From CAZOZZ01 sp965262425 (GTDB lineage: Bacteria > Acidobacteriota > Terriglobia > 20CM-2-55-15), in NCBI GenBank assembly GCA_965262425.1, contig OZ253536.1, forward strand, positions 1,612,001-1,676,000: a DNA stretch of 64,000 nucleotides. The letters are read 5' to 3'. Shown one piece after another: positions 31,717-40,626 of the stretch. The translations under genes were made by a program, and so were the position numbers. Within the stretch, counting starts at the first letter, position 1; every line of letters begins with the position of its first letter. The notes under the pieces were generated by a model, which saw nothing but the letters and a program-made list of their open reading frames with translations, was not told where the DNA came from and ran no database searches.

Positions 31717-32873
31717 AACGACTGACGATTATCGGTTCAACCGGATCGGTCGGGAAGAACACACTGAATGTGGTCGAGCATCTTGATGGCCGCTTCGAGG
31801 TCGTGGGCCTGGCTGTGCGTTCGAACGTGGAGGAACTGGCCCGTCAAGTCGCGACTTTCAATCCACCGGCCGTCGCCATCGCCGATCGGACCCGGGTCGA
31901 CAGTTTCGTTGAGGCGTGCCGCGAGATCCACACGCCCTGCCCGAAGATCCTCGAAGGCGACGAAGGGGTTCGCCAGCTTGCGGGGGCCCCGGACTCCGAC
32001 GTGGTCGTGTCCGCGGCCGTTGGCGCGGCCGGCCTAGCCCCAACCTACGCGGCCGTTCAGGCAGGGAAGCGTGTTGCGCTGGCGAACAAGGAGGCGATGG
32101 TCATTGCCGGAGAACTGCTGAGAAAGACAGCGGCCGAGTCCGGCGGGCTGCTCCTGCCGGTAGACAGCGAGCACAACGCAATCGATCAGTGCCTGCGGTC
32201 CGGGAACCGAAGCGAAGTCCGGAAGTTGATTCTGACTGCTTCCGGCGGTCCTTTCCGGACCACGCCGGCCGAAAGATTCCCCGAAATCACTCCGGAAGAA
32301 GCATTGAACCATCCCACATGGAAGATGGGACGGCGGATTACCATCGACTCAGCCACGCTCATCAACAAGGGTTTCGAGGTCATCGAGGCCCGGTGGCTCT
32401 TTGACATTCAGGCAGACGCGATCGAGGTCGTCGTTCATCCCCAGTCCGTCGTGCATTCGATGGTCGAGTTCGTGGACGGCTCCATCGTGGCGCAACTCGG
32501 CACGGCCGACATGAGAATGCCGATTCAGTACGCGTTGACCTATCCGGAGCGGCTGGCGTCCGCCGTCGGGTCTCTGGATTGGACCACTGTGAAACCGCTC
32601 GAGTTCTCCTTGCCCGACAGGGACAAGTTCCCGTCCATCGGGATGGCTTACCAGGCGCTCGAAACGGGAGGGACCGCGCCGGCCGTCCTGAACGCGGCCG
32701 ATGAGATAGCCGTCGAGGCATTCCTGGACAGGAAGATTTCGTTTACCGATGTGCCCTGCATCATTCGAGACACCCTGGCGGCACACGATCCCGGTCCGGC
32801 CGACTCGGTCGAAGCCGTTCTCGACGCGGACGGATGGGCTCGCCGGTACGCTCGGAGCCTGCGCGGCGGGTAG
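31713..32873 (+). CDS. dxr: 1-deoxy-D-xylulose-5-phosphate reductoisomerase
   Basis: Dxr carries out the first committed step of the MEP isoprenoid pathway, supplying UppS. The 386-residue protein has the NADPH motif IIGSTGSVGKNTLNVV, ALANKEAMVIAGELL, the metal-binding VDSEHNAI, and ASGGPFR and HPTWKMG active-site loops. The last codons (RSLRGG) are encoded by GGAGCCTGCGCGGC, identical over 14 bases to the R1 repeat end. The gene thus seems to run into a repeat remnant. Confidence 0.95.
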   Translation: MKRLTIIGSTGSVGKNTLNVVEHLDGRFEVVGLAVRSNVEELARQVATFNPPAVAIADRTRVDSFVEACREIHTPCPKILEGDEGVRQLAGAPDSDVVVSAAVGAAGLAPTYAAVQAGKRVALANKEAMVIAGELLRKTAAESGGLLLPVDSEHNAIDQCLRSGNRSEVRKLILTASGGPFRTTPAERFPEITPEEALNHPTWKMGRRITIDSATLINKGFEVIEARWLFDIQADAIEVVVHPQSVVHSMVEFVDGSIVAQLGTADMRMPIQYALTYPERLASAVGSLDWTTVKPLEFSLPDRDKFPSIGMAYQALETGGTAPAVLNAADEIAVEAFLDRKISFTDVPCIIRDTLAAHDPGPADSVEAVLDADGWARRYARSLRGG

Positions 32874-32906
32874 CCGGATTATTGCCGATGAGGCTCAATC
32901 GATTAA

Positions 32907-33089
32907 CAATCCAACCATGGGGTTCGTAAGGTTCGGCCTGGCCTGTCGGTCGCTCTTCTCCTGATTTGCTCTGGGCCGACCCTACATCATCTCAGAATCC
33001 TCACATTCAATCGCACCTCGGATGTCGCGTTTGGACTCCTCATTGTCACGGCCTTCCTCGGAATGATCCTGCTGTTTGGACCGAACTGA
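32907..33089 (+). other. Open hydrophobic frame without a start codon, between dxr and rseP
   Basis: This frame is open for 60 codons from a TAA at 32904 to TGA at 33087-33089 and reads GLSVALLLICSG and then VAFGLLIVTAFLGMILLFGPN, two membrane-helix-like stretches. No ATG, GTG or TTG is placed to start it. It could be the remnant of a small membrane protein or chance. The 317-bp gap holds nothing else apart from the putative rseP promoter. Confidence 0.25.
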
Positions 33090-33124
33090 GTTCAACTGTC
33101 CCTTCGAACCCGCCTTCTCACCGG

Positions 33125-33155
33125 TTGCAAGCCCCCGGAGCTTCCATGTTAGAAT
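33125..33155 (+). promoter_or_regulatory. Possible promoter of rseP
   Basis: TTGCAA (33125-33130) and TAGAAT (33150-33155) with a 19-bp spacer lie 36 bp before the rseP ATG. The spacer is long, so support is modest. The 317-bp gap after dxr makes a separate promoter plausible. Confidence 0.35.
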
Positions 33156-33190
33156 TATGCGAGCTGTCTGACCGGTAAAAAAGGGGAACC

Positions 33191-34516
33191 ATGGGCGCTG
33201 TTTTTTCGAATATCGTGGTCGCTTTGTTCGTTCTTGGGGTAATTATCGTCATCCACGAGCTGGGCCATTTCCTGGTGGCAAAGTACTTCCGGATTCGGAT
33301 CGAGACTTTTTCCGTGGGATTCGGACCTCGACTGGTTGGATACCGCTACGGAGATACCGACTATCGAATCAGCGCGTTCCCGCTCGGCGGATACGTCAAG
33401 ATGTCGGGGGAAAATCCCGGCGACGACGTTACCGGAGACGCTGACGAGTTCCTTTCGAAGCCGAAGTGGCAACGCTTCCTAGTCGCCGCGGCCGGTCCGG
33501 CCATGAACATCGTTCTGGCGGTCGTCCTGCTCGCCGGTCTTTACATGTATGGGAGCGAAGTGCCGGAGTTTCTGCAGAATGAGGCTCGCGTCGGCATTGT
33601 CGAGAGTGATTCTCCCGCTGCCGCCGCGGGCGTCCTTCCCGGAGATTTGATCCTCGAGTTCGATGGTGACGAACTTCCCAACTGGCAGCAGGTCGAAACC
33701 GACATCATCATCAGCCCCGGACGTGCCATCCCATTGATCCTCGAACGTGCGGGAAGAGTCATTCGAACGACCGTGACGCCCGTCAAGCGAGGGGTCTCGG
33801 AAATGGGCTACAGCGGTATGGGCCCGCATGTCCGCGTGGTCGTCGCCGCCGTCGAAGCAGGTTCGCCGGCAGAGCAAGCCGGCATCCTCACCGATGATGA
33901 GATCATAGCGGTGGGCGAAACCGATCTGCGGCTGGCCGGCAGTTCGATTCAGGAGTTGATCCAGCAATATCCGGCGGACGTCTTTCCCGTGACCGTGCTG
34001 CGGGGGGAACAGACCCTGAACTTCGAAGTCGAACCGATCGTAAGGGACGGACAGCGGATGATTGGGATTCAGATCCCCATCCCCATGGTGATGATCAAGC
34101 TGGGCTTCGTCGCCGCCATCCAGCGCTCGATCCAGACTAACACCACGAACGGCCTCCTTATATTCGAGGTTCTGGGAAGGCTGTTCAAACGTGAGACTTC
34201 GATGAGGTCGCTGGACGGACCGATCGGCATCGTTCGCGTGTCCGGGCAGGCCTTTCAGGCCGGTTTCACGACCCTGATCAGGCTGATGGCTCTGATCAGC
34301 CTGAACCTGGGAATCCTGAACCTCCTTCCGATTCCGATACTCGACGGCGGCGTCATGTTGCTGCTGCTCATCGAAGGCGTCATCAGGCAGGATTTGAGCC
34401 TGGCCATCAAGGAACGGATCGTCCAGGTGAGCTTCGTATTCCTTCTGTTGGTCACGGCTTTCGTTCTCTACAACGATGTCGTCAAGCTACTGCCTTCCAA
34501 TCAGATCTCTCCTTAG
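33191..34516 (+). CDS. rseP: Site-2 intramembrane metalloprotease RseP
   Basis: RseP cleaves membrane-bound anti-sigma factors and remnant signal peptides. The 441-residue protein has zinc motif HELGH (22-26) in the first membrane helix, two PDZ domains in the periplasmic part (about 125-200 and 205-290, with SPAAAAGVLPGDLI and SPAEQAGILTDDEI), and the third-ligand motif NLLPIPILDGG near 385. GGGGAACC precedes the ATG. Its TAG stop is the first three bases of an R1 repeat. Confidence 0.95.
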   Translation: MGAVFSNIVVALFVLGVIIVIHELGHFLVAKYFRIRIETFSVGFGPRLVGYRYGDTDYRISAFPLGGYVKMSGENPGDDVTGDADEFLSKPKWQRFLVAAAGPAMNIVLAVVLLAGLYMYGSEVPEFLQNEARVGIVESDSPAAAAGVLPGDLILEFDGDELPNWQQVETDIIISPGRAIPLILERAGRVIRTTVTPVKRGVSEMGYSGMGPHVRVVVAAVEAGSPAEQAGILTDDEIIAVGETDLRLAGSSIQELIQQYPADVFPVTVLRGEQTLNFEVEPIVRDGQRMIGIQIPIPMVMIKLGFVAAIQRSIQTNTTNGLLIFEVLGRLFKRETSMRSLDGPIGIVRVSGQAFQAGFTTLIRLMALISLNLGILNLLPIPILDGGVMLLLLIEGVIRQDLSLAIKERIVQVSFVFLLLVTAFVLYNDVVKLLPSNQISP

Positions 34517-34678
34517 GAGCCTGCGCGGCAGAAGGGATCGTAGCGAGAAAGCGGAGAATCGAGGACAGATTTTCTCGATTTTGAGGCGAATAGTGGTTCT
34601 ATTTAACGAAAAATCGGGGAAATATGGACCGATTCCTACCGCTTTCGCAGTAGATTCCTTCTGCCGCGCCGGCTCCTA
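34514..34678. repeat. R1 palindromic repeat, copy C
   Basis: 165 bp, same direction as copy A and roughly 90% identical to it in the core (AATCGAGG..AGATTTTCTC and TTCTATTTAACGAAAAATCG). The ends are TAGGAGCCTGCGCGGCAG and CTGCCGCGCCGGCTCCTA, with one change in the right arm. It supplies the stop codon of rseP and ends 7 bp before the fur ATG. Confidence 0.9.
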
Positions 34679-34685
34679 ACAGCCA

Positions 34686-35120
34686 ATGAAGAAGATCTCG
34701 CCGGAAATGCAGGTGTTCTCCGAGTATCTGGAGAGCAAAAGACTCAAGCACACCACGAATCGTAAGTTGATACTCGAGACCTTCCTCAAGGGGGAGGGGC
34801 ACCGTAGCGTCGAAGAGATCTACCGAACCGTTCGTCAGCAGGACGCCCGCGTCGGCTACACGACCGTGTATCGGGCAATGAAACTGCTCACCGGGTGTGG
34901 TCTTGCCCGGGAGATCGATCTGGCCGACGGGATCACTCGATACGAACACCTCTACAATCACGCCCATCACGACCATCTCATCTGCACCGCCTGCGGAGAC
35001 TCCATCGAATTCTTCAACGCCGAAATCGAAAGAGTCCAGGATGCCGCATCCGCCAAGCTGGGCTTCAAGGTCCTCGACCATAAACTCCAGATCTACGGCT
35101 TCTGCGAGAACTGCCGGTAA
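34686..35120 (+). CDS. fur: Fur-family metal-responsive repressor
   Basis: The 144-residue protein has a winged helix (about 10-85, with HRSVEEIYRTVRQ and VGYTTVYRAMKLL), then the metal-binding half with HHDHLICTACG, the second-site residues in IEFFNAEIE, and the terminal CENC pair. HHDHLIC plus two CxxC pairs favours an iron- or peroxide-type Fur over Zur/Nur, but the exact metal is not certain. An R1 repeat replaces its leader, so an autoregulatory Fur box, if any, is not evident. Confidence 0.88.
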   Translation: MKKISPEMQVFSEYLESKRLKHTTNRKLILETFLKGEGHRSVEEIYRTVRQQDARVGYTTVYRAMKLLTGCGLAREIDLADGITRYEHLYNHAHHDHLICTACGDSIEFFNAEIERVQDAASAKLGFKVLDHKLQIYGFCENCR

Positions 35121-35128
35121 GAGAAAGA

Positions 35129-35245
35129 GATTTCACCGCAGAGACGCAGAGGCGCAGAGGAGAAAAGGTTTCTGGGAAAGAGAGAGGGTGATGCTGCAAT
35201 GCCCACCCGGAAAAATCTCTCTGCGCCTCTGCGGTGAAAAAATCC
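35129..35245. repeat. R2 GCGCAGAG-rich hairpin, copy 3
   Basis: GATTTCACCGCAGAGACGCA at left and CTGCGCCTCTGCGGTGAAAA at right are inverted, with a ~50-bp loop. It lies between convergent fur and pdxA, again a site where a bidirectional terminator is expected. Confidence 0.85.
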
Positions 35246-35261
35246 CCCAACTCGCTGTCGC

Positions 35262-36245
35262 TCAGAGCGTTTGTTTCGATTTGGTTCTCTGGACCAGGTC
35301 CACGGCCCGGGTCAGGGCGGTCTTCATACCTTCGGGGTTGGCGACTCCCCGGCCGGCGATGTCGAAGGCGGTGCCGTGGTCCGGAGAGGTGCGGACGTAG
35401 GGGAGGCCGAGGGTGACGTTGGTTGCGGCACCGTTCGAAATGAGCTTTATGGGTATCAGGCCCTGATCGTGGTAGGGAGCGACGACGACGTCGAACTCGC
35501 CGCTATGGGCGCGGAAGTAGAGGCTGTCGGCGGGGTGGGGGCCGGAGACCGTGATTCCGGCGTCGCGGCATTCCTCGACGGCCGGTTTGAGAATCTCTTC
35601 GTCCTCACGACCGAACAGGCCTTCCTCCCCGGCATGTGGATTAATGCCGGCGACGGCTATCCGTGGGCTGGGATAGTGCATCCGTCGAAACTCGTCGTCC
35701 ACAAAGCGGATCAGGTCGATGTAGCTTGCCGTTGAGATGGCTCGAATTGCCTCGATCAACGGCATGTGCGTGGTGGCGAGGACGACCTTGAACGTAGGGG
35801 CAAAAAAGGACATCGCGAAGGGTTTGACACCCGCCTGTTCGGCCAGGAATTCGGTCTGTCCGCGAAACCCTCCCCCGACAAGGCGCTTGTTCAGCGGAGC
35901 CGTCACGATCGCGTCGAGATGCCCGTCGAGGACCGTTCGGCCGGCGGTCTCCAGGGCGAGGAGCGCGCTCCGGCCCGTATCTCGGTTGCCCCGTCCCCAC
36001 TCTGTTGATCCAAGGTTCGAGCGGAGATCGTGAACCCACAAACGGGACTGGATGTCGGGAGCCGTTTCCGAGTCCGGGGACCATGGCAGGGATGGTTGAA
36101 AGTGTTCGAGGTTTGTCAGGAAGGATACCTGGTCCACGAAGAGAACCCAGCGCGCGACGTCGAGCAGAGAGGGAATAGCCTTCAGGACCACCTCGAGCCC
36201 GATCCCGGCAGGATCTCCCGCGGTGATCCCAATTGTAATCTTCAT
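35262..36245 (-). CDS. pdxA: 4-hydroxythreonine-4-phosphate dehydrogenase
   Basis: PdxA oxidises 4-phosphohydroxythreonine in DXP-dependent pyridoxal phosphate synthesis. The 327-residue protein begins ITIGITAGDPAGIGLEV (family signature) and holds the metal histidines in TTHMPL, and in APYHDQGLIPIK, plus AGINPHAGEEGLFG. The stop is close to the R2 hairpin. hfq lies 6 bp upstream on the same strand, so hfq-pdxA is probably a transcript. Confidence 0.95.
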   Translation of the reverse strand: MKITIGITAGDPAGIGLEVVLKAIPSLLDVARWVLFVDQVSFLTNLEHFQPSLPWSPDSETAPDIQSRLWVHDLRSNLGSTEWGRGNRDTGRSALLALETAGRTVLDGHLDAIVTAPLNKRLVGGGFRGQTEFLAEQAGVKPFAMSFFAPTFKVVLATTHMPLIEAIRAISTASYIDLIRFVDDEFRRMHYPSPRIAVAGINPHAGEEGLFGREDEEILKPAVEECRDAGITVSGPHPADSLYFRAHSGEFDVVVAPYHDQGLIPIKLISNGAATNVTLGLPYVRTSPDHGTAFDIAGRGVANPEGMKTALTRAVDLVQRTKSKQTL

Positions 36246-36251
36246 CGACCC

Positions 36252-36560
36252 TTAGGAGCCTCGGCCTTCCTCTTCTTCCTTGTACATGTACTTGACGTAG
36301 TGCTTCAGGATCAACAGGTTGGGTTCCGACTCCCGATTGACTTTGAGACAGCCCTTGTCATACCACTCGATGATGCCGTGAATCTGTTCACCGTCCTTCA
36401 GGACGACCACCATCGGTGTTCGGTTCTGCATCTGCTTGACGTAGTAAAAATTTTCAGCGTTCGTCTGGTCGGTGGGAGCTAGCTTCCTCCGTGTTTGACG
36501 GACTGTGAGCTGTTCCTTCAACTCCGACAGGCTCGGCCTGATTAGCTTCCGATTTGACAT
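36252..36560 (-). CDS. hfq: Hfq-like RNA chaperone
   Basis: The 102-residue protein has a ~35-residue basic N-terminal extension followed by an Sm fold. NAENFYYVKQMQNRTPMVVV and LKDGEQIHGIIEWYDKGCLK form Sm1. LLILKHYVKYMYKEEEE forms Sm2, with KHYVKY where E. coli Hfq has YKHA. This extended, divergent form fits Hfq of Acidobacteriota. It would bind sRNA and mRNA U- and A-rich tracts. The 256-bp gap upstream (36561-36816) shows no other gene. Confidence 0.85.
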   Translation of the reverse strand: MSNRKLIRPSLSELKEQLTVRQTRRKLAPTDQTNAENFYYVKQMQNRTPMVVVLKDGEQIHGIIEWYDKGCLKVNRESEPNLLILKHYVKYMYKEEEEGRGS

Positions 36561-36816
36561 TTGTTCCTCTCTACGCTCCTAGGCCCTATTATTGGGAGAG
36601 ACTTACTCGAAGCCTTGCGGGTACACCGAACTTCATTGGCACAATCAAGATAATGGTGAACTTCGGGGCAAGTTCAGAGCTGATCGTAATCAGTCTTCTG
36701 GTCCGTTTCCGAGGTCTTGCTCGTTCTGATCGACGGTTGAATTTACCTGGATCGGATTGGACCACCGAGAAGGTACGCGTCCCACGTCTTTGAACTTATT
36801 CTAAACGACTACTCCA

Positions 36817-37800
36817 TCAATTGTCATTCAGTATTTCGGCTGTGGAAGCGTTGAGGGTCAGGGCCAGGACATCGGTCATCATCTGGCGGTTCACGTTGTA
36901 CTTCAGGTTGGATTCGATAAACTTGAGGCAGTCCCCGATCTCGACAAGACGCTCCACTGTCACGTCGGAAGCCAGGCCCAGAAGCTGATCCTCAATGTCC
37001 ACGTTGACCAGACGAGTTTGGATGCCTTCCTTCAAGAACAGGAGATCGGAGATCAGGACACCGAGGATTCGCACGCGGTCGCCGTAGTCCTCTTTGGATC
37101 GGCCGAGTTCAGCGCTCGCCGCCAGGAGTGAGGCCAGTCCTGTCTCGGACGCCGTCAGGGCATGTTCCAGGAACTCGAGCATGGCGTCGCGGCCCTCGCG
37201 GAGCGCTTCAGAGTCGGTGGCAAAGGCACGACCGATGCTGCCCTGGGACCAGCGCACCACCAGTTCGTCGTCGACGCCTGCGCGCCGGACCTGTTCGAGT
37301 GTGAGGGGGGAGAAATGATAGACCTGACTGCGAGATCGAATGGTCACGAGCAGGTCATGGACGTTCCGGGTGATGAGAATGAAGAACGTGCTGGGCGGCG
37401 GTTCCTCCAGGGCCTTGAGCAGCGCGTTGGCGGCGCCGGGGGTCATCGATTCCGCGGGATCGATCAGGAAGATTTTGGCGGATCCTTCCATGGGCCGAAG
37501 AGCGAGCATGGTGAGTAGTTTGCGGACTTGCTCGATCTTGATTCGAGTCGCGTCGGCTTCGACGCTGATGAAGAATATGTCGGGATGGGTGCCGGCCGAG
37601 ACCTTTTCACACTGCGTACAGGAGTCGCAAAAGGTCTCCGTGTCTCCGATGCAATTGAGTGTTTTGGCAATCCGCAGAGCATAGGTTCGTTTGCCGATCC
37701 CCTCCGGCCCCGAAAAGATCAGCGCATGAGGCAGACGGCCTTCCCGGAGCTTCGTGTCCAGTCTCTCGACGATGTCCGTGTTGCCAAGGAAGGAGGCCAC
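36817..37800 (-). CDS. holB: DNA polymerase III delta' subunit
   Basis: HolB is part of the clamp loader. The 327-residue AAA+ protein has Walker A GPEGIGKRTYA near residue 31, four cysteines of the zinc module (CIGDTETFCDSCTQCEK), Walker B-like IFLIDPAESM, and the arginine-finger region ITRNVHDLLVTIRSRSQ in place of SRC. It abuts tmk (start 37800, tmk stop 37801) as in many genomes. Confidence 0.92.
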   Translation of the reverse strand: MASFLGNTDIVERLDTKLREGRLPHALIFSGPEGIGKRTYALRIAKTLNCIGDTETFCDSCTQCEKVSAGTHPDIFFISVEADATRIKIEQVRKLLTMLALRPMEGSAKIFLIDPAESMTPGAANALLKALEEPPPSTFFILITRNVHDLLVTIRSRSQVYHFSPLTLEQVRRAGVDDELVVRWSQGSIGRAFATDSEALREGRDAMLEFLEHALTASETGLASLLAASAELGRSKEDYGDRVRILGVLISDLLFLKEGIQTRLVNVDIEDQLLGLASDVTVERLVEIGDCLKFIESNLKYNVNRQMMTDVLALTLNASTAEILNDN

Positions 37801-38433
37801 TCAGTCGACCTCCAGGACACATCTAATCTGCTTGCCAACCTCTTCGATCGACCGACCGGCCTCAATCACCCGTATACGTTCGGGGTTCTTCCGGGCCAGT
37901 TCGAGGTACCCCTCCCGGATCCGGCCGTAGAATTCCAGGTCTTCCGCCTCAAAACGTCCCTCGTCGGCGACCTGCAGACTGTTTCGAGCCCTGGCACGTT
38001 CCAGGCCGGTTTTGGGGTCGATGTCGAGGAGGATAGTGACATCGGGACGATAGTCCGCGCAAACCAGGTCGGTGAGCTTTTCGATGAAGTTGAGCGGCAC
38101 TCCGCGACCGTAGCCCTGGTAAGCCATCGAGGCGTCGTAGTACCGGTCGCAGATGACGGTCTCACCACGTTCGAGCGCCGGGCGAATCTTCTCCGCTATG
38201 TTTTGACTTCGGGATGCATAGAAGAGGAGCAGTTCGGCCGGTGTCGTCAGGTTGATCGTTGCGGAATCGAGTACGATTTTTCGGATTCCGTCCCCGACGG
38301 CAGTCCCGCCGGGCTCGCGGGTGATCGTGTGGGGAACGGACCGATCCGTGAGCAGGCGGGAAAGGGCGGCGATCTGGGTGGTCTTGCCGCACCCCTCGAT
38401 TCCTTCAAAGCTGACGAACAGGCCCGGCTTCAT
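37801..38433 (-). CDS. tmk: Thymidylate kinase
   Basis: Tmk phosphorylates dTMP for DNA synthesis. The 210-residue protein has P-loop FEGIEGCGKTTQ (8-19), the DRY-type block VICDRYYDASMAYQGYGRG, and LDIDPKTGLERA. It overlaps thiI by 29 bp at its start and abuts holB at its end, so thiI-tmk-holB is one minus-strand unit. Confidence 0.96.
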   Translation of the reverse strand: MKPGLFVSFEGIEGCGKTTQIAALSRLLTDRSVPHTITREPGGTAVGDGIRKIVLDSATINLTTPAELLLFYASRSQNIAEKIRPALERGETVICDRYYDASMAYQGYGRGVPLNFIEKLTDLVCADYRPDVTILLDIDPKTGLERARARNSLQVADEGRFEAEDLEFYGRIREGYLELARKNPERIRVIEAGRSIEEVGKQIRCVLEVD

Positions 38434-39595
38434 AAGCGGGATATTGTACCAGAACCTCCGAGGAGGCTAAGGCTGCGGCGCACTCCTCGGCCACATCCAG
38501 ATCTTCCTCCAGGGCTTCGATCCTCTTGAGGTTCGCCCGGGTTTCAGGATGCTTGGGAACGAACAGGGAACAACAGTCCTGGTCCGGCAGAATGGAGATT
38601 TCAAAGGTGCCGATTCGCTTCGCCACTTCGATGATCTCTTCCTTGTCATTGCCGACCAGGGGACGCAATACCGGCATTCGAATCGAACGGGTGATGACAT
38701 CGATGTTCTCCAGGGTCTGCGACGCCACCTGCCCCAGACTGTCACCTGTGACCAGTACCCGTGCCTTTTCCTTTCTTGCGATCTTCTCGGCCAGCCGCAT
38801 CATGAATCGCCGGTACATTATGACGCGGGTTTCCATGGGTGTTTCCACCATAATCTTGCGCTGGACGTCGGCGAACGGCACCATGTAGATCCGGGACCGG
38901 CGTTGATGCTCGGCCAGGAGCGTCGCGACCTGTTTCGCTTTATCCTGGGATTCCCGGTTCGTGTGGGGAAAGCTGTGAAAGTGGATGAGCACCGCCGTGC
39001 ACCCGCGGCGTATCATTTTCCAGGCCGCAACCGGAGAGTCGATGCCGCCGGACAGTAGGACCGCAATCTTCCCGCCTGTCTGGACCGGCAGGCCCCCCGG
39101 CCCCTCGAGGCGGTCGAAGAATATCAGCGCTCGACCTTCTACCAGTTCGATCCGGCAGGCCATTTCACCATGATCCAGATCCACCCGGGCCCCACTCCGT
39201 TCCTGGACGTAGGCCCCGACGACCCGGTTGACCTCCATGGAGTTCTGGGGGAACCTCTTGTCGGCTCGACGCGTGTCGATCCGAAAGGACTCGAAGCGCA
39301 CATCCTTCAGGACTTCCCAAACCTTCACGCATAACTCATCGATGTTCCAGACGCCCGTCCAGGCCTGGGCGTAGTAGGCGATGCCGAAGACCTTTCCCAG
39401 TCTTCGCTTGATCTCGTCAATCTCCGAATCGGTCTGGAGATCGAGGAGAAGACGACCGGAGATTCGTCGCGTCTTGCCGGCGCCACAACCCTGCAAGGTC
39501 TCGTCGATGTTCCGGCAGAGGCGCTTCTCGAAGTAATCCCGGTTGCCTTTCTTGAGCCCCAACTCGCTGTAGTGAATGACGATCAAGCGTTTCAT
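38405..39595 (-). CDS. thiI: tRNA 4-thiouridine synthase ThiI (no rhodanese domain)
   Basis: The 396-residue protein has an N-terminal ferredoxin-like and THUMP region (IVIHYSELGLKKGNRDYFE, then the THUMP domain to about 165) and a PP-loop ATPase motif LLSGGIDSPVAAW near 185. It makes s4U8 in tRNA. The C-terminal rhodanese domain of enterobacterial ThiI is absent; the protein ends after DQDCCSLFVPKHPET, like the Bacillus form. The sulfur donor must therefore be a separate cysteine desulfurase. Divergent from ku. Confidence 0.93.
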   Translation of the reverse strand: MKRLIVIHYSELGLKKGNRDYFEKRLCRNIDETLQGCGAGKTRRISGRLLLDLQTDSEIDEIKRRLGKVFGIAYYAQAWTGVWNIDELCVKVWEVLKDVRFESFRIDTRRADKRFPQNSMEVNRVVGAYVQERSGARVDLDHGEMACRIELVEGRALIFFDRLEGPGGLPVQTGGKIAVLLSGGIDSPVAAWKMIRRGCTAVLIHFHSFPHTNRESQDKAKQVATLLAEHQRRSRIYMVPFADVQRKIMVETPMETRVIMYRRFMMRLAEKIARKEKARVLVTGDSLGQVASQTLENIDVITRSIRMPVLRPLVGNDKEEIIEVAKRIGTFEISILPDQDCCSLFVPKHPETRANLKRIEALEEDLDVAEECAAALASSEVLVQYPAYEAGPVRQL

Positions 39596-39759
39596 TTATG
39601 TGAATTATGCACCAAATATGGTAAGAAAGTTAATTCGTGTCCCGGTATGTTGGGGTTTAACTCCAATCCTGCCGGAAAATCCGGATCGGCCCGGGATGAG
39701 GCCGCCACCCATGTGGTGCGTTCATCATAAGGCCCATCCCACAAAAGGACTCCGAGATT

Positions 39760-40626
39760 ATGAGAGCGATTTGGAAAGGCCATCTCAGCTTTGCGTTGGT
39801 CACTATCCCGATATCGGTTTTCAGCGCAGCGCGCGCCAGCGATGTTTCGTTCAAGTATCTGCACAAGAAAGACCTGAGTCCGGTTTCCTACAAGCGCTTT
39901 TGCGATGCCGAGGGAACCGAGGTCGTGTGGGACGAGATCACTCGCGGTTACGAATTCGAAAAGGGTCGCTTCGTCGAAGTGACTGATGAAGACCTCAAGT
40001 CCGTGAACATCGAGGTCACCCGGACGATCCAGATCATCGAGTTTGTCGATGAATCCGAGATCGACCCTCTGTATTTCGACAAACCGTATTACCTGGAACC
40101 CCAGAAGGGTGGGGAACGTCCCTATGCCCTGATGCGGGAAGCCCTTCGGAACGCTGGCAAAATTGGCGTTGCGCGCCTGGTGCTCAAGACGAAGGAACAC
40201 CTCGCGGCCGTTAAGGCGGTTGGGAACATGCTCACGCTTCAAACCATGCGTTTCGAGCACGAAATAGTCGATCCGAGTCAGCTGAATCTTCCGGAGGTGT
40301 CCGATGTGACCGACAAGGAGATGGCCCTGGCGAACACCTTGATCGCGACGATGTGTGACACGTTCGACCCGACCCGGTACAAGGATGAGTATCGAGGGCA
40401 GCTCCTCGACATCATTCAGAAGAAGGTCGAGGGGGTCGCGCCCGCCACCGCCGGTCCCGGGCCGACGGTACCCGGACAGGTGATCGACCTCATGGAAGTC
40501 TTGAAGCAGAGCTTGAAGGAAACCCGGAAGAAGCCCGCTCCACGCAAGGTTCAAGAGAAGACCGTGGCGACCGGGACGGGGAATGGGGGTCCGGCCAAAC
40601 GTGTGAGAGATAAAAAGGCCAAATGA
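39760..40626 (+). CDS. ku: Ku DNA end-binding protein
   Basis: Bacterial Ku binds double-strand break ends for non-homologous end joining. The 288-residue protein begins RAIWKGHLSFALVTIPISVF, the family start, and continues with the Ku core (KYLHKKDLSPVSYKRFC, EIDPLYFDKPYYLEP) to about 250, then a Lys-rich tail. No ligD ligase gene is in the window, so the partner is elsewhere. It overlaps yggS by 4 bp, an unusual operon partner. Confidence 0.96.
   Translation: MRAIWKGHLSFALVTIPISVFSAARASDVSFKYLHKKDLSPVSYKRFCDAEGTEVVWDEITRGYEFEKGRFVEVTDEDLKSVNIEVTRTIQIIEFVDESEIDPLYFDKPYYLEPQKGGERPYALMREALRNAGKIGVARLVLKTKEHLAAVKAVGNMLTLQTMRFEHEIVDPSQLNLPEVSDVTDKEMALANTLIATMCDTFDPTRYKDEYRGQLLDIIQKKVEGVAPATAGPGPTVPGQVIDLMEVLKQSLKETRKKPAPRKVQEKTVATGTGNGGPAKRVRDKKAK

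Noticed and set aside
36252..36581. TAGGAGCCT at the hfq stop and GCTCCTA upstream of hfq as R1-like ends enclosing hfq
   Set aside because: Only 7-9 bases match, the inner bases do not pair, and hfq is a normal chromosomal gene; chance is more likely.
36561..36816. Riboswitch or small gene in the hfq-holB gap
   Set aside because: No conserved riboswitch core, start codon with ribosome site, or strong hairpin could be identified.
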